Source: Streptomyces fructofermentans (GTDB lineage: Bacteria; Actinomycetota; Actinomycetes; Streptomycetales; Streptomycetaceae). Taken from it: a DNA stretch of 64,000 bases. Below, one piece after another: positions 26,090 to 34,874 of the stretch (position 1 is the first letter of the stretch; the number at the start of each line of letters is the position of its first letter). Both the position numbers and the translations under genes were made by a program. The notes under the pieces were generated by a model. The model was not told the origin of the DNA, did not search any database, and saw only the letters and a list, made by a program, of their open reading frames with translations. The stretch lies in the NCBI RefSeq assembly GCF_014651055.1, contig NZ_BMWD01000005.1, positions 1 to 64,000 on the forward strand, written 5' to 3'.

Positions 26090-27406
26090 ATGAACCGCAG
26101 CACGAAACTGGCCGGAACGCTCCTCGCCGCGGCACTGCTGGCCGCGGGCTGCACCGGAAGCGGAGGCACCTCGAAGGGCGCGGACGCCAAGGCCCCCACC
26201 GACCCCGGCAAGGTGTCCGGCGGCATCACCGTCCTCACCCACCGGACCGACCTCGTGCAGGACGGCACGATGAAGAAGTACGCCGCCGAGTTCAACAGGA
26301 CCTACCCCGACGTCGACGTCGAGTTCGACGCCCTCACGGACTACGAGGGAGAGGTCAAGATCCGGATGAACACGGAGAACTACGGCGACGTCCTGATGAT
26401 CCCGGCCGTCGTCAGGAAGAGCGACTACCCCAGGTTCTTCGCCTCGCTCGGCACCAGGGCGGAGCGCGCGCGGAAGTACCACTTCACGGACTTCACCGAG
26501 GTCGGCGGCAAGGTCTACGGCCAGAGCCCGATGGGAGCCGTCCCCGGCTTCGTCTACAACAAGCGGATCTGGAAGGAGGCCGGGATCACCGAATGGCCCA
26601 CCACGCCCGCCGAGTTCCTCGACGCCCTGCGCGCCATCAGGTCCGGGACCGACGCGATCCCGTACTACACGAACTTCAAGGACATGTGGCCGCTGACCTC
26701 GTGGACCTACGTCAACGGATCGGTCGGCTGCGACACCGGCGCGACCACCGCGCTGGCCGAGGGCGACCCCTGGGCCGAGGGCGCGGACCTGCGGGTCGGC
26801 GACACGCTGCTGTACGACATCGTGCGCGACGGACTCGCCGAGAAGGATCCGACGACCACCAACTGGGAGGCCTCCAAGCCGAAGTTGGCGAAGGGCGACA
26901 TCGCCACCATGTGGCTGGGCTCCTGGGCGGTCACCCAGTTCAGGGCCGCCGCCGAACAGGCCGGCGCCGACCCCGCCGACGTCGGCTTCATGCCCTTCCC
27001 GGCCCAGCCGGGCGGTACGTTCTGCGCGACCATGTCCCCCGACTACAACCAGGCCGTCAACGTCCACTCCGACCACAAGGACGCGGCCCGCGCCTGGATC
27101 GACTGGTTCACCGAGAAGTCCGGCTACGCGGCGGACAACCTGACCCTCTCCCCGGTCAAGGGAGCCCCCCTGCCCGAGGTCCTCGAACCCTACGAGGACG
27201 CGGGCGTGAAGTTCATCGAACTGGACGACGCCCAAGGCGCGGCCGTCAAGGAGATCGACAACCAGTCCGAGGTCGGCATCTACAAGCCCGACTACCGCCA
27301 GGACCTCGTCGACCTGGCCCGCGGCGCGCGCAAGGGCGGCCTCGACGACTTCCTCGGCGATCTGGGCGGGCGCTGGACCGAGGCCCGGAAGTCCGCGGGG
27401 TCCTGA
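26090..27406 (+). CDS. ABC sugar-binding lipoprotein of the beta-mannosidase locus
   Basis: A 438-residue extracellular solute-binding protein family 1. The signal peptide ends in LAAGC (Cys21), making it a lipoprotein. Typical family-1 features follow: VLTHRTDLVQDGTMKKYAAEFNR, PGFVYNKRIWKEAG, ATMWLGSWAV. Start set at the ATG at 26090 with GGAG nine bases upstream; a GTG at 26084 is too close to that box. It heads a three-gene operon divergent from the mannosidase, so it likely binds beta-mannosides or Man-GlcNAc. Ligand is inferred. Confidence 0.85.
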   Translation: MNRSTKLAGTLLAAALLAAGCTGSGGTSKGADAKAPTDPGKVSGGITVLTHRTDLVQDGTMKKYAAEFNRTYPDVDVEFDALTDYEGEVKIRMNTENYGDVLMIPAVVRKSDYPRFFASLGTRAERARKYHFTDFTEVGGKVYGQSPMGAVPGFVYNKRIWKEAGITEWPTTPAEFLDALRAIRSGTDAIPYYTNFKDMWPLTSWTYVNGSVGCDTGATTALAEGDPWAEGADLRVGDTLLYDIVRDGLAEKDPTTTNWEASKPKLAKGDIATMWLGSWAVTQFRAAAEQAGADPADVGFMPFPAQPGGTFCATMSPDYNQAVNVHSDHKDAARAWIDWFTEKSGYAADNLTLSPVKGAPLPEVLEPYEDAGVKFIELDDAQGAAVKEIDNQSEVGIYKPDYRQDLVDLARGARKGGLDDFLGDLGGRWTEARKSAGS

Positions 27407-28347
27407 TGGCGCATCCGACCGGGCGGGCGGCGCGGCCCCAGGAGGCCGCGCCCACCGCGCCGCCACGCGCCCCGCGCGGCCCGCGCCTGCGGCGGGGCGC
27501 CACCCCGTGGCTCTTCCTCGCCGCCCCGCTGCTCCTGCTGATCGTCTTCACGTACGCGCCGGTGGCCAACATGGTCGCGTACAGCTTCACCGACTGGGAC
27601 GGCGTCAGCCCCGAGCTGAACTACACGGGCGCCGGCAACTACGCCGAACTCCTCACCAGGCCCGCGCTGTTCGAGGTCTTCTTCGTCAGCGGCTACTACC
27701 TCGCCGCCTCGGTGCTCCAGATCGCCCTCGCGCTCTACTTCGCGACCGTGCTCAGCTTCAACGTGCGCTTCCGGAACTTCTTCAAGGGCGTGCTCTTCTT
27801 CCCGTACCTGATCAACGGGGTCGCCATCGGGTTCGTCTTCCTCCACTTCTTCCAGGACGGCGGCACGCTCGACTCGGTGCTGCGGCTGCTCGGCGTGCAC
27901 ACCGACCGTCCCTGGCTCGGCACACCTGTCTCAGCCAACGTGTCCCTGGCGGGCGTCTCCGTCTGGCGCTACCTGGGGCTGAACTTCGTCCTGTTCCTCG
28001 GTGCGATCCAGTCCGTCCCGGGAGAGCTGTACGAGGCGGCCGAACTGGACGGGGCGAACCGCAGGCAGCAGTTCCGGCACATCATCGCGCCCGGCATCAG
28101 GCCGGTGCTCAGCCTGAGCGTCATCCTCTCCGTCTCCGGCTCGCTCTCGGCCTTCGAGGTGCCGTTCATCATGACCGGCGGGGCGACCGGCACCGAGACC
28201 TTCGTGATCCAGACGGTGAAGCTGGCCTTCCAGTTCAACAAGACCGGACTCGCCTCGGCGTCCGCGGTCGTGCTGCTGCTGATCATCCTGGCGGTGACCT
28301 GGGTGCAGCGGCGACTGGTTCCCGACGACAGGGTGGACCTCGTATGA
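27406..28347 (+). CDS. ABC sugar permease (MalF-type)
   Basis: A 313-residue permease. A proline-rich cytoplasmic tail (residues 1-30) is followed by about six membrane helices, with the EAA loop (EAAELDGANRRQQFRHIIAP) near residues 211-230. The start ATG overlaps the binding-protein stop (TGATG) and its own stop overlaps the next start (ATGA), so translation of the three genes is tightly coupled. No ATPase gene follows. Confidence 0.87.
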   Translation: MAHPTGRAARPQEAAPTAPPRAPRGPRLRRGATPWLFLAAPLLLLIVFTYAPVANMVAYSFTDWDGVSPELNYTGAGNYAELLTRPALFEVFFVSGYYLAASVLQIALALYFATVLSFNVRFRNFFKGVLFFPYLINGVAIGFVFLHFFQDGGTLDSVLRLLGVHTDRPWLGTPVSANVSLAGVSVWRYLGLNFVLFLGAIQSVPGELYEAAELDGANRRQQFRHIIAPGIRPVLSLSVILSVSGSLSAFEVPFIMTGGATGTETFVIQTVKLAFQFNKTGLASASAVVLLLIILAVTWVQRRLVPDDRVDLV

Positions 28348-29174
28348 GCCGCAGGGGAGTCGCCCGCACCCTCACCTACCTGTCGCTGGCCGGGGCGAGC
28401 GCGGTGGTCCTGCTCCCGCTGCTCGTCGTCCTGCTGACCTCGCTCAAGTCCGGTCAGGAGATGGCGAACGGCAGCGGGGCGCTCGAACTGCCCGAGAACC
28501 CGCTGGACTTCGGCAACTACCTGACGGCGTTCCGCGACGGACGGATGCTCCAGGCCTTCGGGAACACCGCGTTCATCCTGCTCTTCTCGGTCACCGGAAC
28601 GGTGGTCGTCGGGTCGATGGCCGCGTACGCGATCGACCGCTACGTCTTCCGCCTCAGGAAGCTCGTCGTCGCGCTCTTCCTGGTCGCCACGCTCGTACCG
28701 GGAGTGACCACACAGGTGGCGACCTTCCAGATCGTCGACAGCTTCGGCATGTTCGACAGCCGCTGGGCGCCCATCGCGCTCTACATGGGCACCGACATCG
28801 TCTCGATCTACATCTTCCTGCAGTTCGTCCGGTCGATCCCGGTCTCGCTGGACGAGGCCGCGCGCCTCGACGGGGCCAACGCCTTCACGATCTACCGGAA
28901 GATCATCCTTCCGCTGCTCAAGCCCGCGATCGCGACGGTGGTCATCGTCAAGGGGATCACCGTCTACAACGACTTCTACATCCCGTTCCTCTACATGCCC
29001 TCCGAGGAACTCGGCGTGATCTCCACGTCGTTGTTCCGCTTCAAGGGGCCGTTCGGGGCGCACTGGGAGACGATCTCGGCGGGCACGGTCCTCGTCATCC
29101 TGCCGACGCTCGTCGTCTTCCTGTTCCTCCAGCGCTTCATCTACAACGGCTTCACGAGAGGCGCGACGAAGTGA
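28344..29174 (+). CDS. ABC sugar permease (MalG-type)
   Basis: A 276-residue permease with about six membrane helices and the EAA loop (EAARLDGANAFTIYRKIILP) near residues 172-191. It is the last gene of the importer operon; a hairpin lies just after it. The importer has no ATPase of its own, as in many Streptomyces systems energised by MsiK. Confidence 0.87.
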   Translation: MSRRGVARTLTYLSLAGASAVVLLPLLVVLLTSLKSGQEMANGSGALELPENPLDFGNYLTAFRDGRMLQAFGNTAFILLFSVTGTVVVGSMAAYAIDRYVFRLRKLVVALFLVATLVPGVTTQVATFQIVDSFGMFDSRWAPIALYMGTDIVSIYIFLQFVRSIPVSLDEAARLDGANAFTIYRKIILPLLKPAIATVVIVKGITVYNDFYIPFLYMPSEELGVISTSLFRFKGPFGAHWETISAGTVLVILPTLVVFLFLQRFIYNGFTRGATK

Positions 29175-29175
29175 C

Positions 29176-29217
29176 GCGGGGCGGTGGCGCGGTGGGGCCG
29201 CGGCGTCCGCCACCGCC
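29176..29217. terminator. Terminator between convergent genes
   Basis: A perfect 12-bp stem, GGGGCGGTGGCG (29176-29187) with CGCCACCGCCCC (29206-29217), and an 18-nt loop. It can serve both the importer operon and the leftward RNase D gene. Confidence 0.7.
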
Positions 29218-29231
29218 CCACCCGCCGCCCG

Positions 29232-30509
29232 CTACGGAGCGGTCGCCGCGAGCGAGGCCACCAGCACCGGTGTCACCTGCTCGACCTGCCACCGCCGGGC
29301 CCCGTACCCGGCGAGCGAGGCCGCCACCGACTCGGCGTCCGGCGTCGAGGGCGGCTCCCAGCACACGCGCCGGACCGTGTCCGGGGTGATCAGGTTCTCC
29401 TGCGGCATGTTCAGGGACTCGGCGAGTGCCGACACCGCGGTGCGCGCGGCCGACAGCCGGGCGGCGGCGGCCGGGTCCTTCTCGGCCCAGGCGCGCGGCG
29501 GCGGGGGGCCGGACACCGACTGGCCCGGCTGCGGGAGCTCGGACTCGGGCAGCGCCTTCGCCCGGTCCACGGCCGCCTGCCACTGTTCGAGCTGGCGCCT
29601 GCCCATGCGGTGCCCGAAGCCGTTGAGCGCGGACAGCGCGTGCACATTGGCGGGCAGCGCGAGCGCCGCCTCGACGATGGCCGCGTCGCCCAGCACCTTG
29701 CCCGGTGAGATGTCCCTGCGCTGCGCGATCCGGTCGCGGCTCTGCCACAGCTCGCGCACGACCGCCATCTGCCGGCGGCGGCGCACCTTGTGCATGCCGG
29801 ACGTACGGCGCCACGGGTCCTTGCGCGGCTCGGGCGGGGGAGCCGAGGCAATGGCGTCGAACTCCTGGTGGGCCCACTCCAGCTTGCCCTGCCGGTCCAG
29901 CTCCTTCTCCAGCGCGTCCCGCAGGTCGACCAGGAGCTCCACGTCCAGCGCGGCGTACCGCAGCCAGGGCTCGGGCAGCGGGCGGGTCGACCAGTCGACC
30001 GCAGAGTGGCCCTTCTCCAGGACGAAGCCGAGGACGCCCTCGACCATCGCGCCCAGCCCGACACGGGGGAATCCGGCCAGCCGGCCGGCCAGCTCCGTGT
30101 CGAACAGACGACTGGGGACCATGCCTATCTCGCGCAGGCAGGGCAGGTCCTGGGTCGCCGCGTGCAGCACCCACTCGACACCGGAGAGCGCCTCGCCGAG
30201 GCCGGACAGGTCGGGGCAGGCGACCGGGTCGACGAGCGCAGTTCCCGCGCCCTCGCGGCGCAGCTGCACGAGATAGGCGCGCTGCCCGTAGCGGTAGCCG
30301 GACGCGCGCTCGGCGTCCACGGCGACGGGTCCGGTGCCGGCGGCGAAGGCGGCGATCACCTCGGCGAGCGATTCCTCGTCGGCGATCACCGGCGGAATTC
30401 CGTCGCGGGGCTCCAGCAAGGGGATCGGCGCCGGTTCGACGTCGTCCGGAGGAGCGCCTCCGGTGGTTCGCAGTGAACTGTCTGCTGCGGTCTCTTGGGC
30501 GTCGGTCAC
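29232..30509 (-). CDS. rnd: Ribonuclease D (DEDD exonuclease with HRDC domain)
   Basis: A 425-residue 3'-5' exoribonuclease for tRNA and other RNA 3'-end trimming. The DEDDy motifs are visible: Exo I VAVDAERASGYRYGQRAYLVQL (about residues 63-84), Exo II HAATQDLPCL, Exo III YAALDVELLVDL (near 186). An HRDC-type nucleic-acid-binding domain spans about 220-310 (WQSRDRIAQRRDISPGKVL). The start GTG at 30509 has no ribosome-binding site but a TACCCT hexamer six bases upstream, so the transcript is probably leaderless. It lies downstream of whiI on the same strand but is separated by a 36-bp palindrome. Confidence 0.88.
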   Translation of the reverse strand: MTDAQETAADSSLRTTGGAPPDDVEPAPIPLLEPRDGIPPVIADEESLAEVIAAFAAGTGPVAVDAERASGYRYGQRAYLVQLRREGAGTALVDPVACPDLSGLGEALSGVEWVLHAATQDLPCLREIGMVPSRLFDTELAGRLAGFPRVGLGAMVEGVLGFVLEKGHSAVDWSTRPLPEPWLRYAALDVELLVDLRDALEKELDRQGKLEWAHQEFDAIASAPPPEPRKDPWRRTSGMHKVRRRRQMAVVRELWQSRDRIAQRRDISPGKVLGDAAIVEAALALPANVHALSALNGFGHRMGRRQLEQWQAAVDRAKALPESELPQPGQSVSGPPPPRAWAEKDPAAAARLSAARTAVSALAESLNMPQENLITPDTVRRVCWEPPSTPDAESVAASLAGYGARRWQVEQVTPVLVASLAATAP

Positions 30510-30515
30510 CTGTCA

Positions 30516-30521
30516 AGGGTA
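30516..30521 (-). promoter_or_regulatory. -10 box of leaderless rnd transcript
   Basis: TACCCT on the minus strand, followed by 6 nt (TGACAG) and the GTG start of the RNase D gene. A -35-like TCGACG lies 19 bp further upstream. Confidence 0.5.
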
Positions 30522-30534
30522 TCTGTGTATGTAC

Positions 30535-30570
30535 GACGCCCGTCGACGGAACGTTCCGTCGACGGGCGTC
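30535..30570. terminator. 36-bp perfect palindrome after whiI
   Basis: GACGCCCGTCGACGGAAC followed by its exact complement, with no spacer. As RNA it folds into a long hairpin, so it is probably the whiI terminator. It also overlaps the -35 side of the RNase D promoter and could be a protein-binding site. Confidence 0.65.
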
Positions 30571-30676
30571 TGGGGGTCGTAAACCAGTCAGGTCAGTGAA
30601 TTCCGGATCAAGGGCGGTGCCGGTTCGTCCGGAACGCCTGCTCCCGGGGTGCGGTCAGGGCCGCTCCGGGACGCGG

Positions 30677-31339
30677 TCAGTGGATGATTCCCGTCCGCAG
30701 GGCCACCGCGACCATGCCGGCGCGGTCTCCCGTGCCCAGCTTGCGGGCGATGCGGGCGAGGTGGCTCTTGACGGTGAGCGCGGACAGTCCCATCGAGACG
30801 CCGATGGCCTTGTTCGACTGGCCCTCGGCCACGAGGCGGAGCACCTCGACCTCGCGGCCGGACAGCTCGCGGTAGCCGCCCGGGTGGCTCGGGGCACCCG
30901 GGGGACGGCGGTGCATGCGGGCGGCGGCCGAGCCGATGGGGGCGGCGCCCGGTCGGCTGGGGAGGCCCAGGTTGGTGCGGGTGCCGGTGACGACGTAGCC
31001 CTTGACGCCGCCCGCGAGGGCGTTGCGCACGGCGCCGATGTCGTCGGCGGCGGAGAGGGCCAGGCCGTTCGGCCAGCCCGCCGCACGGGTTTCGGACAGG
31101 AGGGTCAGGCCGGAGCCGTCGGGGAGATGGACGTCTGCGACACAGATGTCGCGGGGGTTGCCGATGCGGGGACGAGCCTCCGCGACGGACGAGGCCTCGA
31201 TCACGTCGCGAACACCGAGCGCCCACAGGTGGCGGGTGACGGTGGAGCGCACGCGGGGGTCGGCCACGACCACCATCGCGGTCGGCTTGTTCGGGCGGTA
31301 GGCGACCAGGCTTGCGGGCTGCTCGAGGAGAACGGACAC
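30677..31339 (-). CDS. whiI: Sporulation response regulator WhiI
   Basis: A 220-residue orphan response regulator of the NarL/LuxR type, needed for late sporulation in Streptomyces; WhiI pairs with BldM to activate spore-maturation genes. The receiver domain (about 20-130) is atypical: the first acidic pocket has a single Asp (VVVADPRV) where typical regulators have two acidic residues, while the Asp in VADVHLPDGSG, Ser in ALSAAD and Lys in GVKGYVV are present. The LuxR-type DNA-binding domain is at about 155-215 (LSGREVEVLRLVAEGQSNKAIGVSMGLSALTVKSHL). The GTG start at 31339 has AGGAGG four bases upstream. A sigma-WhiG promoter lies upstream. No histidine kinase gene is adjacent. Confidence 0.93.
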   Translation of the reverse strand: MSVLLEQPASLVAYRPNKPTAMVVVADPRVRSTVTRHLWALGVRDVIEASSVAEARPRIGNPRDICVADVHLPDGSGLTLLSETRAAGWPNGLALSAADDIGAVRNALAGGVKGYVVTGTRTNLGLPSRPGAAPIGSAAARMHRRPPGAPSHPGGYRELSGREVEVLRLVAEGQSNKAIGVSMGLSALTVKSHLARIARKLGTGDRAGMVAVALRTGIIH

Positions 31340-31417
31340 CAGGCCTCCTGGGGTGCGGGACGGGGACCGGCTGTGGGGATGAAGCCGGGATGAACCGTGC
31401 TTTCAAGGTCACAGAGG

Positions 31418-31445
31418 TCTTCGGCACCAAACCCGTCCGCCTTTA
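31418..31445 (-). promoter_or_regulatory. Sigma-WhiG promoter of whiI
   Basis: On the minus strand TAAA (31445-31442), exactly 16 nt, then GCCGAAGA (31425-31418). The sigma-WhiG/FliA-type consensus is TAAA-N16-GCCGATAA, so this is a perfect -35 with a 6/8 -10. Transcription would begin near 31410, giving a leader of about 70 nt. whiI is a known WhiG target in S. coelicolor. Confidence 0.8.
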
Positions 31446-31813
31446 GAGAATGATCACGATTTGGTGAGTAATAGTGTGTGCGAATCGGACGCACGATCGA
31501 TCACCCGAAGATCGAAACGAGTTCGCTCCGCTTCGTTACGGGGCTGAAAGTGGTCGTATCGATAAAGGGTCAGGAGCGTTTCCGGGCACGACCCGGCCGT
31601 GCCGCAAGGGGCGAGCACGCGATTCGGGAGTCCGCGCCGACGGTCACCGCCGCGCGCGGAGCGGCCGGAGAGGGCGCCGTGCCGCGCTCCTGCGGCCGCC
31701 GGAGCGCGCCGGGGAAGGGCCGGTGACGCCCTGGGAGAACCGGTGGCACCGGGAAGAGCCGGTCACGCCCGCTCGGGCTCCGCGCGCCGCTCGGGAACGG
31801 CCGCGGACGACGG

Positions 31814-31873
31814 CGGCCACCGCGCGGGCGACGGCAGCCGGAGCGGCCACCGCGCGGGCGACGGCAGCCTGAG
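31814..31873. repeat. 30-bp tandem direct repeat
   Basis: Two adjacent 30-bp copies (31814-31843 and 31844-31873) differ by one base (CCGGAG against CCTGAG). Part of the unit, CGGCCACCGCG, recurs at 31876-31886 and overlapping it. Function unknown. Confidence 0.75.
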
Positions 31874-32008
31874 CGCGGCCACCGCGCGGCCACCGCGATG
31901 TCCCGGGGCCCGCCGCCGGGGGCGTCCCTACGGCACGGCGGGGTGGGACGCGGCCGGCACGGGCGGGCCGGGGTGGCAGGGCCCGCCCGTGCGGGCGGGG
32001 CCGGGACG

Positions 32009-32683
32009 TCAGCGGGACTGCGGGCCCCGCCGCTGGGGCAGCGTGACGATCGAGGCGTCTCCCGGCCCGGCCGGGGGGAGTCCCGCGATCTGGGCCAGCA
32101 GATCGCACCAGGCGGTCAGATGGGACGCCGTGTCCGGGATGCCGCCCAGGCCCTCGCGGGGGGTCCACGAGGCGCGGATCTCGATCTGGGACGCGGACGG
32201 GCGGTCGGCGAGCCCCCCGAAGTAGTGGGACCCGGCCCGGGTGACCGTGCCGCTGGGCTCCCCGAAGGAGAGGCCGCGCGCCTGGAGCGCGCCCGTCAGC
32301 CAGGACCAGCAGACGTCGGGCAGCAGCGGGTCCGACGCCATCTCCGGCTCCAGCTCGGCGCGCACGAGGGTCACCAGCCGGAACGAGCCGTGCCAGGCGT
32401 CGTGCCCGGCCGGGTCGTGGAGCAGCACCAGGCGGCCGTCCGCCAGGTCCTCGTCACCGTCGACCACGGCGGCCTCCAGCGCGTACGCGAACGGAGCGAG
32501 CCGCCGCGGCGCCTTGGTCGGGTCGATCTCGATCTGCGGCCTCAACCGCGCGGTCCTCAGCGCTTCGACGGCGGCCCGGAATGGCAGCGGAGCCGCCTCC
32601 AACGCATCCCGCTCCCCTTCCCCCTCCTTGGAGTCGTCCATTCCGCCAGCGCCGTCCGACAGTCGTCCCTGAGCCGCAGCCAT
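32009..32683 (-). CDS. DUF3000 family protein
   Basis: A 224-residue soluble protein recognised as the actinobacterial DUF3000 family, which sits next to hemE and RNase D in many Streptomyces. Conserved-looking segments are [54 protein letters not shown] and [21 protein letters not shown]. Function is unknown. Start set at the ATG at 32683; TAATCT lies seven bases upstream and there is no ribosome-binding site, so it is probably leaderless. It is divergent from hemE. Confidence 0.8.
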   Translation of the reverse strand: MAAAQGRLSDGAGGMDDSKEGEGERDALEAAPLPFRAAVEALRTARLRPQIEIDPTKAPRRLAPFAYALEAAVVDGDEDLADGRLVLLHDPAGHDAWHGSFRLVTLVRAELEPEMASDPLLPDVCWSWLTGALQARGLSFGEPSGTVTRAGSHYFGGLADRPSASQIEIRASWTPREGLGGIPDTASHLTAWCDLLAQIAGLPPAGPGDASIVTLPQRRGPQSR

Positions 32684-32863
32684 GCGGGGAAGATTAAGGG
32701 GAACAGGGCCTTCGCGCAGGGAGAGACACCCCTGAGCGGGGCCACTGTCCGGATCGCACCGTTCGGGCACGCCCCCGCGCGCGCCGGCCGGCCGCGGTGC
32801 CGGGGTCCGCGCACCCCCGTACCGGGGCCTCGGGAGCCCCGGCGCCGTGCGAGACTTTTCGTC

Positions 32864-33931
32864 GTGAGCGCCAACGACAGCCCCCAGGGCCACCAGCCGA
32901 CCGCCGCGTACGACTCCGCCTTCATGAAGGCGTGCAGGCGTGAACCCGTACCGCACACGCCGGTGTGGTTCATGCGGCAGGCGGGGCGCTCACTGCCCGA
33001 GTACCTGAAGGTCCGCGAGGGCATCCCCATGCTGGAGTCCTGCATGCGGCCCGAGCTGGTCGCCGAGATCACCCTCCAGCCGGTGCGCCGGCACGGCGTG
33101 GACGCCGCGATCTACTTCAGCGACATCGTCGTACCGCTCAAGGCCATCGGCATCGACCTGGACATCAAGCCCGGCGTCGGCCCGGTCGTCCAGAACCCGA
33201 TCCGCACCCGCGCCGACCTGGGCCAGCTGCGCGACCTGACCCCGGAGGACGTCTGGTACGTCACCGAGGCGATCAAGCTCCTGACGGCCGAACTCGGCGG
33301 GACCCCCCTGATCGGATTCGCGGGCGCGCCCTTCACCCTCGCGAGCTACCTCGTCGAGGGCGGCCCCTCCAAGAACCACGAGCACACCAAGGCGCTGATG
33401 TACGGCGACCCGCGGCTCTGGGCCGACCTGCTCGACCGCCTCGCGGAGATCACCTCCGCCTTCCTGAAGGTCCAGATCGAGGCCGGCGCCAGCGCGGTGC
33501 AGCTCTTCGACTCCTGGGTGGGCGCCCTGGCACCCGCCGACTACCGGCGCTCGGTGATGCCCGCGTCCACCAAGGTCTTCGACGCCGTCGCCGGGTACGG
33601 CGTCCCGCGCATCCACTTCGGCGTCGGCACGGGCGAACTGCTCGGCCTGATGGGCGAGGCGGGCGCTGACGTCGTCGGCGTCGACTGGCGCGTCCCGCTC
33701 GACGAGGCCGCCCGCCGGGTCGGCCCGGGCAAGGCGCTCCAGGGCAACCTCGACCCCGCCGTCCTGTTCGCCACCCGCGAGGCCGTCGAGGAGAAGACCC
33801 GGGAGGTCCTCGACGCCGCCGCGGGACTGGAGGGCCACGTCTTCAACCTCGGCCACGGTGTCCTGCCGAGCATGGACCCCGACGCCCTCACCCGGCTCGT
33901 CGACTACGTGCACACCCGCACCGCCCGCTGA
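32864..33931 (+). CDS. hemE: Uroporphyrinogen III decarboxylase
   Basis: A 355-residue TIM-barrel enzyme that decarboxylates the four acetate side chains of uroporphyrinogen III to give coproporphyrinogen III. Signatures: [15 protein letters not shown] (residues 24-38), YFSDIVVPL with the catalytic Asp (near 85), LFDSWVGAL (near 211) and the C-terminal FNLGHGVLP. The GTG start at 32864 has no ribosome-binding site; GAGACT seven bases upstream fits a leaderless promoter. With hemY and hemQ at 37935-40131 it indicates the coproporphyrin-dependent heme pathway. It converges on the rhomboid gene with a 22-nt gap. Confidence 0.95.
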   Translation: MSANDSPQGHQPTAAYDSAFMKACRREPVPHTPVWFMRQAGRSLPEYLKVREGIPMLESCMRPELVAEITLQPVRRHGVDAAIYFSDIVVPLKAIGIDLDIKPGVGPVVQNPIRTRADLGQLRDLTPEDVWYVTEAIKLLTAELGGTPLIGFAGAPFTLASYLVEGGPSKNHEHTKALMYGDPRLWADLLDRLAEITSAFLKVQIEAGASAVQLFDSWVGALAPADYRRSVMPASTKVFDAVAGYGVPRIHFGVGTGELLGLMGEAGADVVGVDWRVPLDEAARRVGPGKALQGNLDPAVLFATREAVEEKTREVLDAAAGLEGHVFNLGHGVLPSMDPDALTRLVDYVHTRTAR

Positions 33932-33953
33932 GGGCCGTCGCGCCCGTCCGACG

Positions 33954-34772
33954 TCACCGGTCGCGCCGCGCCCGCCTGCCCCACAGCAGGCCGCGCGGCT
34001 CCGGTGGCTGCACGGTCCCCCTGCGCAGCGGCCAGGCCAGGACCATGCCCGCGAGGAAGCCGGCGACATGGGCCGCGTACGCCACCGTGCCGGCCTCCGG
34101 GAGACCGCTGCCCGACGAGTACACCGCCTGGAGCGCGAACCAGAAGCCCAGCACGATCCAGGCGGGCAGCCGCAGCGGCAGGAACACCAGGAACGGCACG
34201 AGGACCCACACCCGGGCTCTCGGATACAGGACCAGATACGCCCCGAGGACCCCGGCGATCGCCCCCGACGCGCCGATCAGCGGGTCCGCCGAGTCGGCGT
34301 TGACCAGGGCGAAGCCGTACGTCGCCGCGTAGCCGCAGGCCACGTAGAACAGCAGGTAGCGGATGTGGCCGAGGCGGTCCTCGATGTTGTTGCCGAAGAT
34401 CAGCAGGAACAGCATGTTGCCGAGCAGGTGCAGCCAGCCGCCGTGCAGGAACATCGCGGTGAGCACCGACAGCGGCGGCGACTTGTCGTAGCCGGGCGCT
34501 CCGACGACGCAGCCCGGGCCCCGCGGGCCCACGCCCACGTCGCCCGTGGGGACGCCCGCCGGCAGCCGGCCGTGGATCAGCTCGCGGGGCACCGCCGCCC
34601 AGTGGTCCAGGAACGCCTGGAGGCGGCATGTCTGCGCCAGACCGTGTTCGCCGGTGACCCAGGAGGCCACGCCCGGAGTGCCCAGGAACACCAGGACGCC
34701 GGCCGCGACCAGCGCGTAGGTCACATAGGGCGTGCGACGTGCCGGGTTCACGTCATGGACGGGTATGACCAC
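33954..34772 (-). CDS. Rhomboid family intramembrane serine protease
   Basis: A 272-residue membrane protein with six or seven predicted helices. The catalytic Ser lies in GASGAIAG (near residue 172) and the His in YAAHVAGFLAG (near 236); HLLGNMLFL supplies the conserved Asn. A long extracytoplasmic loop (about residues 45-100) separates helices 1 and 2. It cleaves membrane-protein substrates that cannot be predicted here. The start GTG at 34772 lacks a clear ribosome-binding site, so the exact start is tentative. Confidence 0.85.
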   Translation of the reverse strand: MVIPVHDVNPARRTPYVTYALVAAGVLVFLGTPGVASWVTGEHGLAQTCRLQAFLDHWAAVPRELIHGRLPAGVPTGDVGVGPRGPGCVVGAPGYDKSPPLSVLTAMFLHGGWLHLLGNMLFLLIFGNNIEDRLGHIRYLLFYVACGYAATYGFALVNADSADPLIGASGAIAGVLGAYLVLYPRARVWVLVPFLVFLPLRLPAWIVLGFWFALQAVYSSGSGLPEAGTVAYAAHVAGFLAGMVLAWPLRRGTVQPPEPRGLLWGRRARRDR

Positions 34773-34874
34773 GCAGGGATACTGCCCGGGATCGCGGAAT
34801 CTGAACGGGCGTGCGGACGCGTGCGTATGTCACGGCAACGCCCGCGACCCAAGTCACACGTGAGGAACAGGTCC

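Larger units (their letters stand above)
31340..32008. other. Long intergenic region upstream of whiI
   Basis: It contains the sigma-WhiG promoter (31418-31445), an AT-richer patch (31440-31500) that could bind BldM, WhiI or WhiA, and a GC-rich stretch with a 30-bp tandem repeat (31814-31873). I find no supported gene. Confidence 0.5.

Noticed and set aside
30677-31339. Ordinary two-component response regulator with a nearby kinase
   Set aside because: No kinase gene is adjacent, the acidic pocket is degenerate, and the sequence and sigma-WhiG promoter fit WhiI.
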